From contig DF820479.1 of assembly GCA_000739535.1 (NCBI GenBank), positions 1 to 52,959 on the forward strand: DNA of 52,959 bases, given 5' to 3'. The position numbers were made by a program, and so were the translations under genes. The notes under the pieces are model-generated. The model saw only the letters and a program-made list of their open reading frames with translations. It searched no databases and was not told where the DNA came from. This document shows, piece by piece, positions 18,601 to 25,719 of this stretch (positions are counted from its first letter, which is position 1; every line of letters starts with the position of its first letter). Origin of the DNA: Candidatus Vecturithrix granuli (GTDB lineage: Bacteria > Moduliflexota > Moduliflexia > Moduliflexales > Moduliflexaceae).

Positions 18601-19207
18601 CAATCGTAATAATGGCGTCTGCAGCAGCTTCAACAATTGCATGCAATCTGGCGTCTTTACCTTTTAATTGCGCTTCCGAGCAATAAGGTTCCATCAGTTG
18701 TTGTTTCTCTTGCGCCTGTTTGCCTATGGTACTTTGGGCGATTCTGAAATAGAACGTTCCAAACAAAGTCATGAGGCTCAAGCTAAAAAACTGTTCCAAA
18801 TAATGGGTGAAATTATGGGAAACATCTCCCAATACAGTACATCCCACAGCATAGTATCCGAGTATCATCAGAAGCCATAGACTCGCAAATTTCCACTGCT
18901 GAACAACCTTTTTTAGCGCGAAATGATATCCTGCCCACGCCATCGGAAGCAGAATTCCATGGACTCCCAGGTTGAGAAGGAATACTCTGCCCTGGTCGCC
19001 ATAAGGTCCGCCTAGGGATGCTAATGCAGCGATTCCAACGGCATAACGCCCGCGGCTTACCCAGAGTATCCCCAACAATGCGAACACCTCACGCGGAATA
19101 TTCATCCGCGCATTCCCGGAGACACTGTATTGGAGTAAAGCCATACTTGCAGCAGCCAGCCCAAAAATACACATATTACGGAGGTCTTTTTCCATCCGAA
19201 TCATCAC
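15647..19207 (-). CDS. Hybrid histidine kinase (TM-PAS3-HisKA-HATPase-REC-HPt)
   Basis: This 1186-residue membrane sensor kinase has four to five hydrophobic segments in the first 160 residues, with little extracytoplasmic sequence, then three PAS domains (about 188-310, 312-435, 440-565). The HisKA H box is [19 protein letters not shown] (about 585). The ATPase domain has GIGIS and [17 protein letters not shown] receiver follows (about 825-950; [13 protein letters not shown], Asp in [15 protein letters not shown], Lys in LIKPMD), then an HPt domain with phospho-His in [15 protein letters not shown] (about 1050). All parts of a phosphorelay are therefore in one chain, and the HPt could pass phosphate to the two receivers encoded downstream. 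The start is uncertain: GTG 19207, ATG 19204, or ATG 19195 preceded by AGGTGA. Confidence 0.95.
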   Translation of the reverse strand: MMIRMEKDLRNMCIFGLAAASMALLQYSVSGNARMNIPREVFALLGILWVSRGRYAVGIAALASLGGPYGDQGRVFLLNLGVHGILLPMAWAGYHFALKKVVQQWKFASLWLLMILGYYAVGCTVLGDVSHNFTHYLEQFFSLSLMTLFGTFYFRIAQSTIGKQAQEKQQLMEPYCSEAQLKGKDARLHAIVEAAADAIITIDEQGRIETFNPAAERMFGYERAEAIGRLINLLMPEPHRSRHQSYIERYLHMGESHVFNQEREAIAQRKNGSIFPIALMISEFWIGPTRMFTGIIRDISERKQAEEQLQKLSRAVEQSESTIVITDLAGNIEFVNPAFSKKTGYSQEEAIGANPRILKSGVHPPEFYQNLWETISHGEVWQGEFINRKKNGDLYWESAIISPVKDRHNKITHYLAIKDDVTQHKLAEETLAKERNLLRTLINHLPDYIYIKDTQSRFILANEASIRSLNFTCLEELIGKTDFDLFPQTLAERFYADEQAVLQSGTPLINQEEQTIKLSTGEPLWFLTTKVAFRDSRGEIAGIVGLSRDITRQKQQEEELKQAKDQADAANRAKSEFLARMSHEIRTPMNAIIGLTHLALQTELSPKQQDYLTKIHISSHSLLGIIDDILDFSKIEAGKLSLEAVNFDLEEVLHDVADVLGIKAEEKGLDLRFSIADDVPPVLVGDPLRLKQILMNLTSNALKFTEHGSITIHVELVSKRAAKVVLRFVVRDTGIGISPQQRQELFQPFTQADGSITRRYGGTGLGLSISKGLVEMMEGTIKVESQPGQGSLFSFTATFSHYPEQQTLFRLTPEHDEPERLNMLSGLRVLVVEDNEINQQVAKELLETRGMIVTIANTGQEAVQWVRDAEFDFILMDIEMPDMDGYEATQRIRELAASLPAKTLQQIPIIAMTAHALTGDRKKSLEAGMNDHLIKPMDPEQLYAMLFKWIEPAQRARSELTSVQPRTISVQNSEKFPRLPGLDPASGLARVGQNQNLYCDLLDKFQTTYTHKSKEIQALLEQGDLEKAAQMIHGLKGVAGNLGAHDVFRIAQQLETSIKQGGREQYIRLAENLTQAIAILLSSIVRLKQENPPAAKTESRSDRSFDLTERAQLSQCLNELAHFLQEDDTQAIRYFASFRKQCHLPNARKDLRQLETAIGRYDFEHALEVLQHLAQTLDIVLERRCS

Positions 19208-19520
19208 CTGTACGGTTTATTTCTTGAATGATATCCGAGTTAGCAATTCTCAACCATATTTCTGTTTTCTGTGTAATATCGCTTCTCATTTCTGTCAACA
19301 GGTTTACAGGTTTTATGTACGAAAACTTTAGCAGAAGAATAACGATTTTCACCAAAACTCGCGTCATTTACAGTTTCTTCAGAGAGTATTCTTACATTTC
19401 TACTGAAAATTTGATTGACATGAGTCGATGTATTTTGAAATGAGAATATGACGACAAACAAATCAGGTTTTCGGAAGAGCCAAAAATCAAAACACTTTTA
19501 CTAACTCCGGAGGTGTTGTG
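19208..19520. promoter_or_regulatory. Divergent AT-rich regulatory region
   Basis: This 313-base AT-rich gap separates the divergently transcribed hybrid kinase and PheC-like genes. On the minus strand TTGACA (19298-19293) is followed after 17 bases by TACACA (19275-19270), about 63 bases before the kinase start; this is a weak promoter candidate. On the plus strand TTGACA occurs near 19413 without a good -10 at proper spacing. I see no gene and no strong repeat. Confidence 0.3.
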
Positions 19521-20312
19521 ATGAGAAATCTCAAATCGTATAGGATTGTCTTGTTAGCAATTTTTTTGCTTTGTCTGACGTCCATCGCTGTGGTCGCAGA
19601 ACAATCACGATTAGATCTGATTCTGGAACGCGGCTCAATTCTGATTGGAACAACTGGCGATTATAAACCTTTTAGCTATCTGAACCCGGAAACGAATCAA
19701 TTTGAAGGGCACGATATTGACGCCGCCATGAAACTGGGAGAAGCCCTGGGGGTTGAAGTCCAATTCGTGCAAACCACCTGGAAAACTTTGGTGGATGGAA
19801 TTCTGCAAGGCCAATACGATGTCGCCATGTGCGGCATTACCCGTAACCTCACCCGTCAAAAACAGGTGGGATTGACAAACCCGTATATCAAAGTCGGAAA
19901 ATCCCCACTGATTCGCAAGGCCGACCAGGAACGGTTCAAAACGCTCGAAGATATTGATCAGCCTGGCGTCAAAATCGGGGTGAATCCCGGTGGAACCAAT
20001 GAGAAATTTGTGCAGGCCAACATCAAGCAAGCGGACATTCTGGTGATTGAGAAAAATCTGGATATTCCGGACAAAATTGCGGCCGGCGAAGTGGATGTGA
20101 TGATTACCGATAATGTGGAAGCCATGTTAGTCGCTGGTGAAAATCCTGTGCTTTATGCTGTTGATCCGCAGAATACCTTTACTCATGATGATTTTGGTTA
20201 CATGCTGCCGCGCGATGATTTCGCGTTTCTGAACTGGCTCAATCTGTGGGTACACCAGATGCAGGAAAAAGGCGAGTTTGAACAATTGCAAAAAAAATGG
20301 ATCGCTAAATAA
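19521..20312 (+). CDS. pheC: Cyclohexadienyl dehydratase PheC-like periplasmic protein
   Basis: This 263-residue protein of the family 3 solute-binding fold has a signal peptide (cleavage near VVA-EQ). Compared from memory with Pseudomonas PheC it keeps long stretches: SRLDLILERG, TTGDYKPFSY, IDQPGVKIGVNPGGTNEKF. It also keeps equivalents of the three residues I recall as important in that enzyme: Trp87 (TTW), Lys127 (VGKSP) and Glu200 (TDNVEAML). PheC converts prephenate or arogenate to phenylpyruvate or phenylalanine in the periplasm. The alternative is an amino-acid-binding protein, but there is no adjacent permease or ATPase. The ATG at 19521 is chosen, with CGGAGGTG just upstream; the frame also has a GTG one codon earlier. 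Confidence 0.8.
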   Translation: MRNLKSYRIVLLAIFLLCLTSIAVVAEQSRLDLILERGSILIGTTGDYKPFSYLNPETNQFEGHDIDAAMKLGEALGVEVQFVQTTWKTLVDGILQGQYDVAMCGITRNLTRQKQVGLTNPYIKVGKSPLIRKADQERFKTLEDIDQPGVKIGVNPGGTNEKFVQANIKQADILVIEKNLDIPDKIAAGEVDVMITDNVEAMLVAGENPVLYAVDPQNTFTHDDFGYMLPRDDFAFLNWLNLWVHQMQEKGEFEQLQKKWIAK

Positions 20313-20360
20313 ATGGCTCTCCTCATCATGTGCACAGAACGAAAAAACTCGGCCACTGTT

Positions 20361-20393
20361 GTTGCGGGAATGAATCTTTGAAATTCCCGCAAC
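20361..20393 (+). terminator. GGGAAT-type hairpin after the PheC-like gene
   Basis: Arms GTTGCGGGAAT (20361-20371) and ATTCCCGCAAC (20383-20393) form a perfect 11-bp stem with an 11-base loop. Only a short A/T tract follows. It lies 49 bases after the PheC-like stop and 14 bases before the next start. Hairpins with the same core occur at 22073 and 22684. Confidence 0.6.
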
Positions 20394-20406
20394 ATTCAAA
20401 CTCTAT

Positions 20407-21255
20407 ATGATCAAAAAAGCTCTGCATACAGATCCGCACTTTGTGATCACGGATCAGTCGATCCTGATGCAGTTTCTGCGCCTGGCTCGGATTGATCCAC
20501 AGCAGGATACTGAGGAGCTGGTATTGGTAAAGCTCTGTGCGGTGTTTTCACAGATTCCTTATGAAAACTTGACGAAAATCATCAAATCGGATGCCGTGAT
20601 CAGCGCTGGCAGCGCGAAACGCTTGCCGGATGAAGTGCTCAGAGATTATTTGCACATTGGCACTGGTGGTACCTGTTTTTCGCTGACCGCCGCATTTATT
20701 GCCATTTTATCCGCTCTGGGCTTTGAGGCGCACCCGATTCTGGCAGACCGGCACTATGGCGTAGATACTCATTGCGCACTGGTATTTTTCCGAGAACAGG
20801 AGATTTTATTGCTCGATCCCGGGTTTCTGATTTATCAGCCAACCCGGCTGCCAACGACTGAGCCGCTAATTATCGCAACAGAATTTAATACTATCGAACT
20901 GCTGCCTCAAGAGGCAGGGCAAAAAATTGAATTAGTCACGGTCGTCAAGAACAGCAGACGCTCGCGCCTGATTTATAAAGTCAGCCCGGTTGATGGGCCA
21001 ACCTTCGGACACGCCTGGGAACGGTCGTTTGCCTGGGAAATGATGACCTATCCGGTGCTGACCCGCTACAGCAGCGGCAGACACTATTATTTGCAAGGCA
21101 ATCAACTGCGCATTCGCGACCAGCAGCGTACAACAAGGCAGATTCTCACGGCCGATGAACAATATGCGGTAATCACGAGAACCTTCGGCATTCATCGCGA
21201 GGTGTTCGTGAAAGCCTTTTCAGTGGTGGAATATGGCGCACACGTATTCTCCTGA
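20407..21255 (+). CDS. Arylamine N-acetyltransferase-like protein
   Basis: This 282-residue protein has the Cys-His-Asp triad arrangement of the NAT family: Cys90 in GTGGTCFSLTAAF, His122 in VDTHCALVF and Asp137 in LLLDPGF. IPYENLTK near residue 50 corresponds to the family's conserved IPFENL. NAT enzymes transfer acetyl or other acyl groups from CoA to aromatic amines or, in biosynthetic relatives, to amide-forming acceptors. The C-terminal half is divergent, so the acyl acceptor is not predictable. The start codon has no clear ribosome site. Its stop lies inside the start of the following DUF4416 gene. Confidence 0.75.
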   Translation: MIKKALHTDPHFVITDQSILMQFLRLARIDPQQDTEELVLVKLCAVFSQIPYENLTKIIKSDAVISAGSAKRLPDEVLRDYLHIGTGGTCFSLTAAFIAILSALGFEAHPILADRHYGVDTHCALVFFREQEILLLDPGFLIYQPTRLPTTEPLIIATEFNTIELLPQEAGQKIELVTVVKNSRRSRLIYKVSPVDGPTFGHAWERSFAWEMMTYPVLTRYSSGRHYYLQGNQLRIRDQQRTTRQILTADEQYAVITRTFGIHREVFVKAFSVVEYGAHVFS

Positions 21256-21781
21256 ACCTATGAAATATTTTACGGCGATCCTCTTTCACACGCCAGAGGC
21301 TTTTGAGGTCGGAAAACAGGCGATCATAGAGGTTTGGGGCGCGCTGGATTTTGAAGGTGAGGATCACCATTTCGATGTCACCACGTATTATGAGCCGGAA
21401 ATGGGAGATCCGCTTTATCGGCGGATAGTGGCATTTGAAGACTTGATGCTCCCGACGGTGTTGGTTGATATGAAGCTGCGCTGCAACCAGATTGAAGATG
21501 CCTTAGCCCGGAATGGCAAGCGTATTGTCAATCTGGATGCGGGCTATCTCGATCATAATAAAGTGGTGCTGGCTTCAGCAAAAGGCGCGGGACAGAAGAT
21601 TTACCTTGACAAGGGCATCTATGCTGATTTTGTCGGAAGATATAAAGGCGGACGTTATCAAGCGTTTGATTGGACATTTCCTGATTTTCGTGACGGACGT
21701 TATGATCAGGAATTGCTGACCATACGGCACATCTATTTAGAACAGATGCGAATATGGCGTCAACAGCAAATAACCTTATAG
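21233..21781 (+). CDS. DUF4416 family protein
   Basis: This 182-residue cytoplasmic protein matches my memory of the DUF4416 family: YFTAILFHTPEAF at the N terminus, a central Y-Y-E-x-E-M-G segment (TTYYEPEMGDPLYRR), and the C-terminal RYKGGRYQAFDWTFPDFRD and YDQELLTIR stretches. The function of the family is not known to me. It overlaps the NAT-like gene by 23 bases in another frame. A shorter start at 21260 is possible, but the longer one keeps residues that usually precede the first strand. Confidence 0.75.
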   Translation: MAHTYSPEPMKYFTAILFHTPEAFEVGKQAIIEVWGALDFEGEDHHFDVTTYYEPEMGDPLYRRIVAFEDLMLPTVLVDMKLRCNQIEDALARNGKRIVNLDAGYLDHNKVVLASAKGAGQKIYLDKGIYADFVGRYKGGRYQAFDWTFPDFRDGRYDQELLTIRHIYLEQMRIWRQQQITL

Positions 21782-21828
21782 CCTGAGGATCAATCCTCAG
21801 GTTCAACGCTGAAGCAGGCTTAAGCCAG
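21782..21828. repeat. Palindrome repeat related to R1
   Basis: A hairpin CCTGAGGAT/ATCCTCAGG (21782-21790/21793-21801, loop CA) begins at the stop codon of the DUF4416 gene. A second imperfect palindrome around GGCTTAAGCC follows. The GATcaATC centre is the same as that of the first hairpin of R1 and R2, with a different outer stem. It may act as a processing or termination hairpin. Confidence 0.6.
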
Positions 21829-21866
21829 CTATAGTACAATAAAACTCAAGAACAAGGAGATGATAT

Positions 21867-22058
21867 ATGACACAGGAACAACAAGCAATACAAGCCTTAA
21901 AAGACATTTTTACGATTTGCGCCAAAGCCGACACAGAAGATGTCAAGCCCTGGCGCGCGCTGGGCGATATTCACTCAATCTGTGAAACCGCACTTCAGGA
22001 AATTATGGGCGAAGAAGCGTTTCAGGCTTTTGTACCACGCGATGCCTTTGAAGAATAA
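21867..22058 (+). CDS. Small acidic protein, unknown
   Basis: This 63-residue acidic protein has two Cys (TICAKADT, SICETAL) and no membrane segment or signal peptide. AAGGAG lies eight bases before the ATG, which supports real translation. The sequence appears mostly helical. I do not recognise a family. It sits in the same-strand cluster between DUF4416 and another unknown protein. Confidence 0.6.
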   Translation: MTQEQQAIQALKDIFTICAKADTEDVKPWRALGDIHSICETALQEIMGEEAFQAFVPRDAFEE

Positions 22059-22072
22059 CAAAGAGCATTTTA

Positions 22073-22109
22073 TGCCCGGGAAATCCTATTTTCAAGAACT
22101 TTCCGGGCA
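22073..22109 (+). terminator. GGGAA-type hairpin after small protein gene
   Basis: Arms TGCCCGGGAAA (22073-22083) and TTTCCGGGCA (22100-22109) pair with one bulged G around a 16-base loop. It begins 15 bases after the stop of the small gene. Core and loop resemble the hairpins at 20361 and 22684. Confidence 0.5.
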
Positions 22110-22161
22110 CAGCCATCCGAGCCGCGCTTGAATGCCCAAATCCGGAGAATCAGGATTCGAA

Positions 22162-22638
22162 ATGAAACCAAAATACAATGAACGTTTCAACCAACCAGAG
22201 GGGACGGATGACCGTCCAGAAGTGCAGCAGCTTTTTAATCGGTTGAAGGTGCACGTGCCTGAATTGACCCGGCTGCTCGAACAATGCTGCGGGCATTGGG
22301 GATATGAAGATCCGATCTACCGGTTTTATCATCAAAGTTTCAAGGTGTATGCGCTGCAAACACAGACAATGCAGATCGTGGCAGCCTTGCAAGCCTTACG
22401 CCCGGAATTCCCTCTCAATGCCTGGTTTATGCAGATTGTCACTGAAGGAACGGGAAAAACCTTCGTGAACGAGGATAATCAGAGATGGCCAACAGTCACC
22501 CGTCCGATCATTGAAGCGTTTTTCCATGCCCGGTATTTTTTGGAGATGGCGGTAAAATATGGAACCCATCTCCGCTGTTCGCCTGCTCAAATGCCGAGTG
22601 GATGGGCTGCATTCTTAGAATTATATAATCTCCGGTGA
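22162..22638 (+). CDS. Conserved hypothetical protein (GYEDPIYRFYHQSFK motif)
   Basis: This soluble protein of 158 residues from the ATG at 22162 (AGGA six bases upstream); an ATG ten codons earlier (22132) lacks a ribosome site. The most striking segment is CCGHWGYEDPIYRFYHQSFKV (split here by its Cys pair), followed by ALQTQTMQIVAAL and a Trp-rich tail. I have an impression of having seen the YRFYHQSFK motif in conserved hypothetical proteins, but I know of no function. No signal peptide or membrane helix. Confidence 0.6.
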   Translation: MKPKYNERFNQPEGTDDRPEVQQLFNRLKVHVPELTRLLEQCCGHWGYEDPIYRFYHQSFKVYALQTQTMQIVAALQALRPEFPLNAWFMQIVTEGTGKTFVNEDNQRWPTVTRPIIEAFFHARYFLEMAVKYGTHLRCSPAQMPSGWAAFLELYNLR

Positions 22639-22683
22639 GTAATAATACTTCGAACAGTTTTTTGAAAATACCTCAATGACGGT

Positions 22684-22720
22684 TTGTTTCGGGAATTTTG
22701 AAGACTCATTCCCGAAACAA
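22684..22720 (+). terminator. GGGAAT-type hairpin
   Basis: Arms TTGTTTCGGGAAT (22684-22696) and ATTCCCGAAACAA (22708-22720) form a perfect 13-bp stem with an 11-base loop, 45 bases after the preceding stop. Compared with the hairpin at 20361, the base pairs next to the core differ in both arms together (GTTGC/GCAAC against GTTTC/GAAAC), so pairing is preserved. Confidence 0.6.
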
Positions 22721-22822
22721 CGTGAAAGCCGGAATACGTGTCAGTGTTCCTTCAGGACAAAAACCTGAGTTTGAAGCGTATGGGGGTTATCCCCGCGATT
22801 CATTTTACATGGGAGAAATACC

Positions 22823-23125
22823 ATGAGTTATCTCGTCGGATATTTACAATCTTATGAAACGGAAACAGGAGAGTTTTCCAACAAAATCCTTTCCCCCATC
22901 ATCTGTCATGATGGCGAGGAAATCTGTCTGGCGGTCGAAAAGTTGTGTGAGGCTATTGATTATGATCTGGATCATTTCGAGCCGGAACTGTGGGACGCGC
23001 TCAAAGATCTGGCCTACTATGAGACCAGGTATGCCACCATTGATTTGCACGATTCGCCTATCCTGGTTGACCTGATTGTCGGACAAGATGCAATGCTGCA
23101 TGGCAAATTTCGCATTGAGGCGTGA
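22823..23125 (+). CDS. Small acidic protein, unknown
   Basis: This 100-residue strongly acidic soluble protein has many Asp/Glu/Tyr residues in YDLDHFEPELWDALKDLAYY and ends in a short basic FRIEA. GGGAG lies eight bases upstream of the ATG, a good ribosome site. No family recognised, no signal peptide. It precedes the URO-D-family gene by 44 bases and may be co-transcribed with it. Confidence 0.6.
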   Translation: MSYLVGYLQSYETETGEFSNKILSPIICHDGEEICLAVEKLCEAIDYDLDHFEPELWDALKDLAYYETRYATIDLHDSPILVDLIVGQDAMLHGKFRIEA

Positions 23126-23169
23126 ACAGGGCAGGGGGGAATTACAGGAATTAAGAATGAGGAAGAACT

Positions 23170-24105
23170 ATGAACAAACTTGAACGTGTTAATACTGTTT
23201 TACAGGGTGGAACTCCGGATCGCGCGCCAATGAGCTGCTGGTATCACTTCGGACATCAATTTTTGCCTGGCGAGAAATTTGCTGAGTTGGCCTGCGCTTT
23301 TTTTGACTATTATGATTTTGACTGGCTCAAAGTGATGAATGATTATTTTTACCCTATGCCAGAAGGAATGACAGAGTTAAAATCGGCGGCCGATCTGAAA
23401 AAGTTAACGCCTTTTGCGATTGAACAGTCGCCTCTGAACGAACAATTAAAAGCTTTGCGCCTGATTCAACAACACCTGACAGGTCGCGCTTATTTTGTCG
23501 ATACCGTATTTGATCCCTATCAGGCACTCCAGCGAAGTCCGGTAGGGCAGCACCTTCCGGTTTTAATCGAAGAGCAGCCACAGGCCGTTTTGGACGCTTT
23601 GGATATTGTGACCGAAAATCTGATCGTCTATGCCAAAAAATCTTTAGCTGCCGGGGCCGCCGGGATTTTTGTCTCTATTCTGGGAAGCAAAGAGCAGATG
23701 ACGCGAGATGATTTTTTACGCTTTGAAAAACCCTTTGCCATGCGCCTTTTCGAGGCTGTGAAAGACGACGGCCCCATGAACACGTTACATGTGCACGGGC
23801 ATCATATTGATACCGACAATGTGCTGGATTTTCCGGTCAATATCATTAGTTGGGAAGATCGTGTGCCTGACAATCCCTCGCTGCAAGAAATGAAAGATCG
23901 TTTTCCGGGCTGCGTAATGGGCGGCATTGATAATACAATTGTGACGCGCCATACCCCCGCTTATCTGATGAACATGGTGCGCGAAGGCATGGAAATGGGC
24001 GGGACAATGCGCTTTTTTCTGGCGAACGGGTGCAGCATCCCCGGCTCGATGAGTCCCTTTGCCTTGAAGTGCATGGTTGAAGTGGCTCAGGGGCTACGGA
24101 AATAG
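23170..24105 (+). CDS. Uroporphyrinogen decarboxylase (URO-D) family protein
   Basis: This 311-residue protein opens with MNKLERVNTVLQGGTPDRAP, the characteristic start of the URO-D superfamily. It ends with MGGIDNTIVTRHTP and FFLANGCSIPGSMSP, which correspond to the late barrel strands. The RQAGRY motif of true HemE is absent (RAPMSCWYHFG instead), so it is unlikely to make coproporphyrinogen. Relatives include corrinoid-dependent methyltransferases (MtaA/CmuA type) and many uncharacterised enzymes. Possible metal-binding residues are in LHVHGHHID. A ribosome site AGGA lies seven bases upstream. A terminator follows the gene. Confidence 0.82.
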   Translation: MNKLERVNTVLQGGTPDRAPMSCWYHFGHQFLPGEKFAELACAFFDYYDFDWLKVMNDYFYPMPEGMTELKSAADLKKLTPFAIEQSPLNEQLKALRLIQQHLTGRAYFVDTVFDPYQALQRSPVGQHLPVLIEEQPQAVLDALDIVTENLIVYAKKSLAAGAAGIFVSILGSKEQMTRDDFLRFEKPFAMRLFEAVKDDGPMNTLHVHGHHIDTDNVLDFPVNIISWEDRVPDNPSLQEMKDRFPGCVMGGIDNTIVTRHTPAYLMNMVREGMEMGGTMRFFLANGCSIPGSMSPFALKCMVEVAQGLRK

Positions 24106-24135
24106 AAGGTAAATGAGGCGGGCAAACAAGCGGGC

Positions 24136-24168
24136 AAGCAACCGGTTTTGATAAAAATCCGGTTGCTT
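24136..24168 (+). terminator. Rho-independent-like terminator after URO-D gene
   Basis: Arms AAGCAACCGG (24136-24145) and CCGGTTGCTT (24159-24168) form a perfect 10-bp stem with a 13-base loop, 30 bases after the stop. The following tract is only weakly T-rich. It closes the 20407-24105 gene cluster. Confidence 0.7.
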
Positions 24169-24307
24169 ATATGCATGGGTTGGACGCTTTCTGTGAGTTT
24201 CAGCTCGGGCCAGTGAGTTCTGCCAATTTCCGGCGCAGTGGGTGCACTATGGTGTGAAATTGCTCTTCTGACAGGATGCCGAGCTGACACATAAGGAGCC
24301 AAAGGTT

Positions 24308-24730
24308 ATGAAAGCATGTTTTGTGCGGATATTTTTATTGGGCTGCTTGTTTACAAGTGTCATCGCCTGTAGCTCTTTAGACCCTTCCAGGCTATCTTCT
24401 TTGACTTTAGATGAAGCCAAAAGCGGCAGTATAGTTGAAATGACTGCTGGCGACGTATTCGTCATTGTTCTGGAAGGCAATCCCACAACTGGTTATACCT
24501 GGGAACTTGACACCCTTGATGCGACGATTGTGCAACAAATCGGAGAAGCGGAATTTACCCCTGAGAGCGATGCTATCGGTTCCGGCGGAAAATTTACCTT
24601 TCGTTTTCAGGCAATTTCCGCCGGTCAGAGCTTCTTGAAACTGCTCTACCATCGTCCCTGGGAACAGGGTACGCCGCCGTTGAACACCTTTGAATTGATG
24701 GTTATTGTCAAAATTCAAAACGGAGGATAG
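24308..24730 (+). CDS. Chagasin-type cysteine protease inhibitor lipoprotein (I42)
   Basis: This 140-residue protein has a lipoprotein signal peptide ending in the lipobox VIAC (Cys about 21). The mature part carries the three inhibitory loops of the I42/chagasin family: GNPTTGYTWEL, the GSGGKFTFRF segment and HRPWEQGTPP. Such proteins block papain-like cysteine proteases; a periplasmic or outer-membrane location suggests protection against host, prey or own proteases. AAGGAG lies ten bases upstream. Its 3' end overlaps the convergent barrel gene by 23 bases. Confidence 0.88.
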   Translation: MKACFVRIFLLGCLFTSVIACSSLDPSRLSSLTLDEAKSGSIVEMTAGDVFVIVLEGNPTTGYTWELDTLDATIVQQIGEAEFTPESDAIGSGGKFTFRFQAISAGQSFLKLLYHRPWEQGTPPLNTFELMVIVKIQNGG

Positions 24731-25241
24731 CTCCGAGAGTCATGGTGTTGAGTTGAATGTCTTCGTGAATTTTGCCGAATCCCCATGTTTCGGAGCGATA
24801 GTTCACGTTAATATCCAGAAAGATCGTGGGAACAATCTCAACATCCAGCCCGGCGCGCAGCCCGAAAAATGGGCTGTCTGCTGCTTTGCCGTCAGCAAAG
24901 TGCCATCCGATTCCTGCGCCAGCATAAATCCCTCGACCAACAAGCACATACACCTGCGGAGCAAACACCGCATCGTCGGATCCGGCGTAGCCATCTCCTA
25001 GAAATTCAAGCATAGCTTCAACCGTAAAAAATTTCACCATCTGGTATTGGTATGATAACAGCAAAGCCAGCCCCTCTTCATCGACGCCTTCAATAATGAT
25101 GTCTTCCAGGCTTTTCCAATAGTGAATTCCGCCCCCGAAGCGATGGACGTTTTCGAAACGACTTCCGTTCGCCGCTAAAACATCCTGCCCTGCGAAAAGC
25201 TGTATTCCCAAAATAACGAAAAGGATAGATATTTTTTTCAT
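24708..25241 (-). CDS. Outer-membrane beta-barrel protein
   Basis: This 177-residue protein has a signal peptide (cleavage near VLA-AN) and alternating amphipathic strands (YAGAGIGWHFADG, FFGLRAGLDVEIVP, TIFLDINVNYRSETW). It ends in LGAILRFEF, whose terminal Phe is the usual outer-membrane insertion signal. It looks like a small eight-strand barrel of the OmpW/OmpA type, but I cannot assign a family. The ribosome site is weak. It converges with and overlaps the chagasin-type gene. A small mobile element lies just upstream. Confidence 0.7.
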   Translation of the reverse strand: MKKISILFVILGIQLFAGQDVLAANGSRFENVHRFGGGIHYWKSLEDIIIEGVDEEGLALLLSYQYQMVKFFTVEAMLEFLGDGYAGSDDAVFAPQVYVLVGRGIYAGAGIGWHFADGKAADSPFFGLRAGLDVEIVPTIFLDINVNYRSETWGFGKIHEDIQLNTMTLGAILRFEF

Positions 25242-25253
25242 AATTCATTATCA

Positions 25254-25367
25254 GGTAGTGGTTAAATGGTAAATGATGCGTTCCCTGAGCGAAGTCGAAG
25301 GGAACAGTGAACGGCTCGTTTCGACTTCGCTCAACGAGCGGGCATCACTTACTATTTAACCACTACC
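25254..25367. mobile_element. MITE-B copy 1 with 8-bp target duplication
   Basis: This 114-base element begins GGTAGTGG and ends CCACTACC. The terminal inverted repeats extend about 26 bases (GGTAGTGGTTAAAT then TGATGC, with a few mismatches). It is flanked on both sides by CATTATCA (25246-25253 and 25368-25375), a perfect 8-bp target duplication. The interior has a hairpin around CCTGAGCGAAGTCGAAGG and a second palindrome CGACTTCGCTCAACGAGCG. There is no coding capacity, so a transposase must act in trans. The second copy is at 35289. Confidence 0.9.
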
Positions 25368-25545
25368 CATTATCAATCATTTTCTTGACTGTTGCTTAGC
25401 GAAAGCTGCCTATCTGTCCAGGCAGGCCGATATTCAACAAAAGTCAAAAAATTCTTGTTTATTTTTCATTCTCCCGATACGTTGTCATGGTTTGTCTGAT
25501 GGGTTTATAGCCCAGTTTTCAGGTAGAAACAGTTGCTAAAGCAGA

Positions 25546-25651
25546 ATTATAAGCCTGTCAAAATTGACAGGCTTATAATGAATGATACGATTGCTCTGTC
25601 AAGGTTTAGTTGATACATTCGTCGTTTTCGCTTTCGCGTCAAAATTTGACA
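25546..25651. promoter_or_regulatory. Repeated TGTCAAAATTGACA palindromes upstream of thiolase gene
   Basis: A perfect inverted repeat with 16-base arms ATTATAAGCCTGTCAA and TTGACAGGCTTATAAT (25546-25561/25564-25579) lies about 140 bases before the TtcA-like gene. A related palindrome GTCAAAATTTGAC lies at 25639-25651. Two sites with the same TCAAAATTGA-like centre suggest an operator pair. The first could instead be a terminator-like hairpin. The rest of 25368-25719 is AT-rich and holds no gene that I can support. Confidence 0.45.
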
Positions 25652-25719
25652 GAACATTACATATTTATTTGAAGTCAATGAAATTTTATCTGGAAATTTA
25701 ACAGCGGAGTTGATTGATT

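Noticed and set aside
23170-24105. True uroporphyrinogen decarboxylase HemE
   Set aside because: The RQAGRY active-site motif is missing and no haem biosynthesis genes are adjacent; only superfamily membership is supported.
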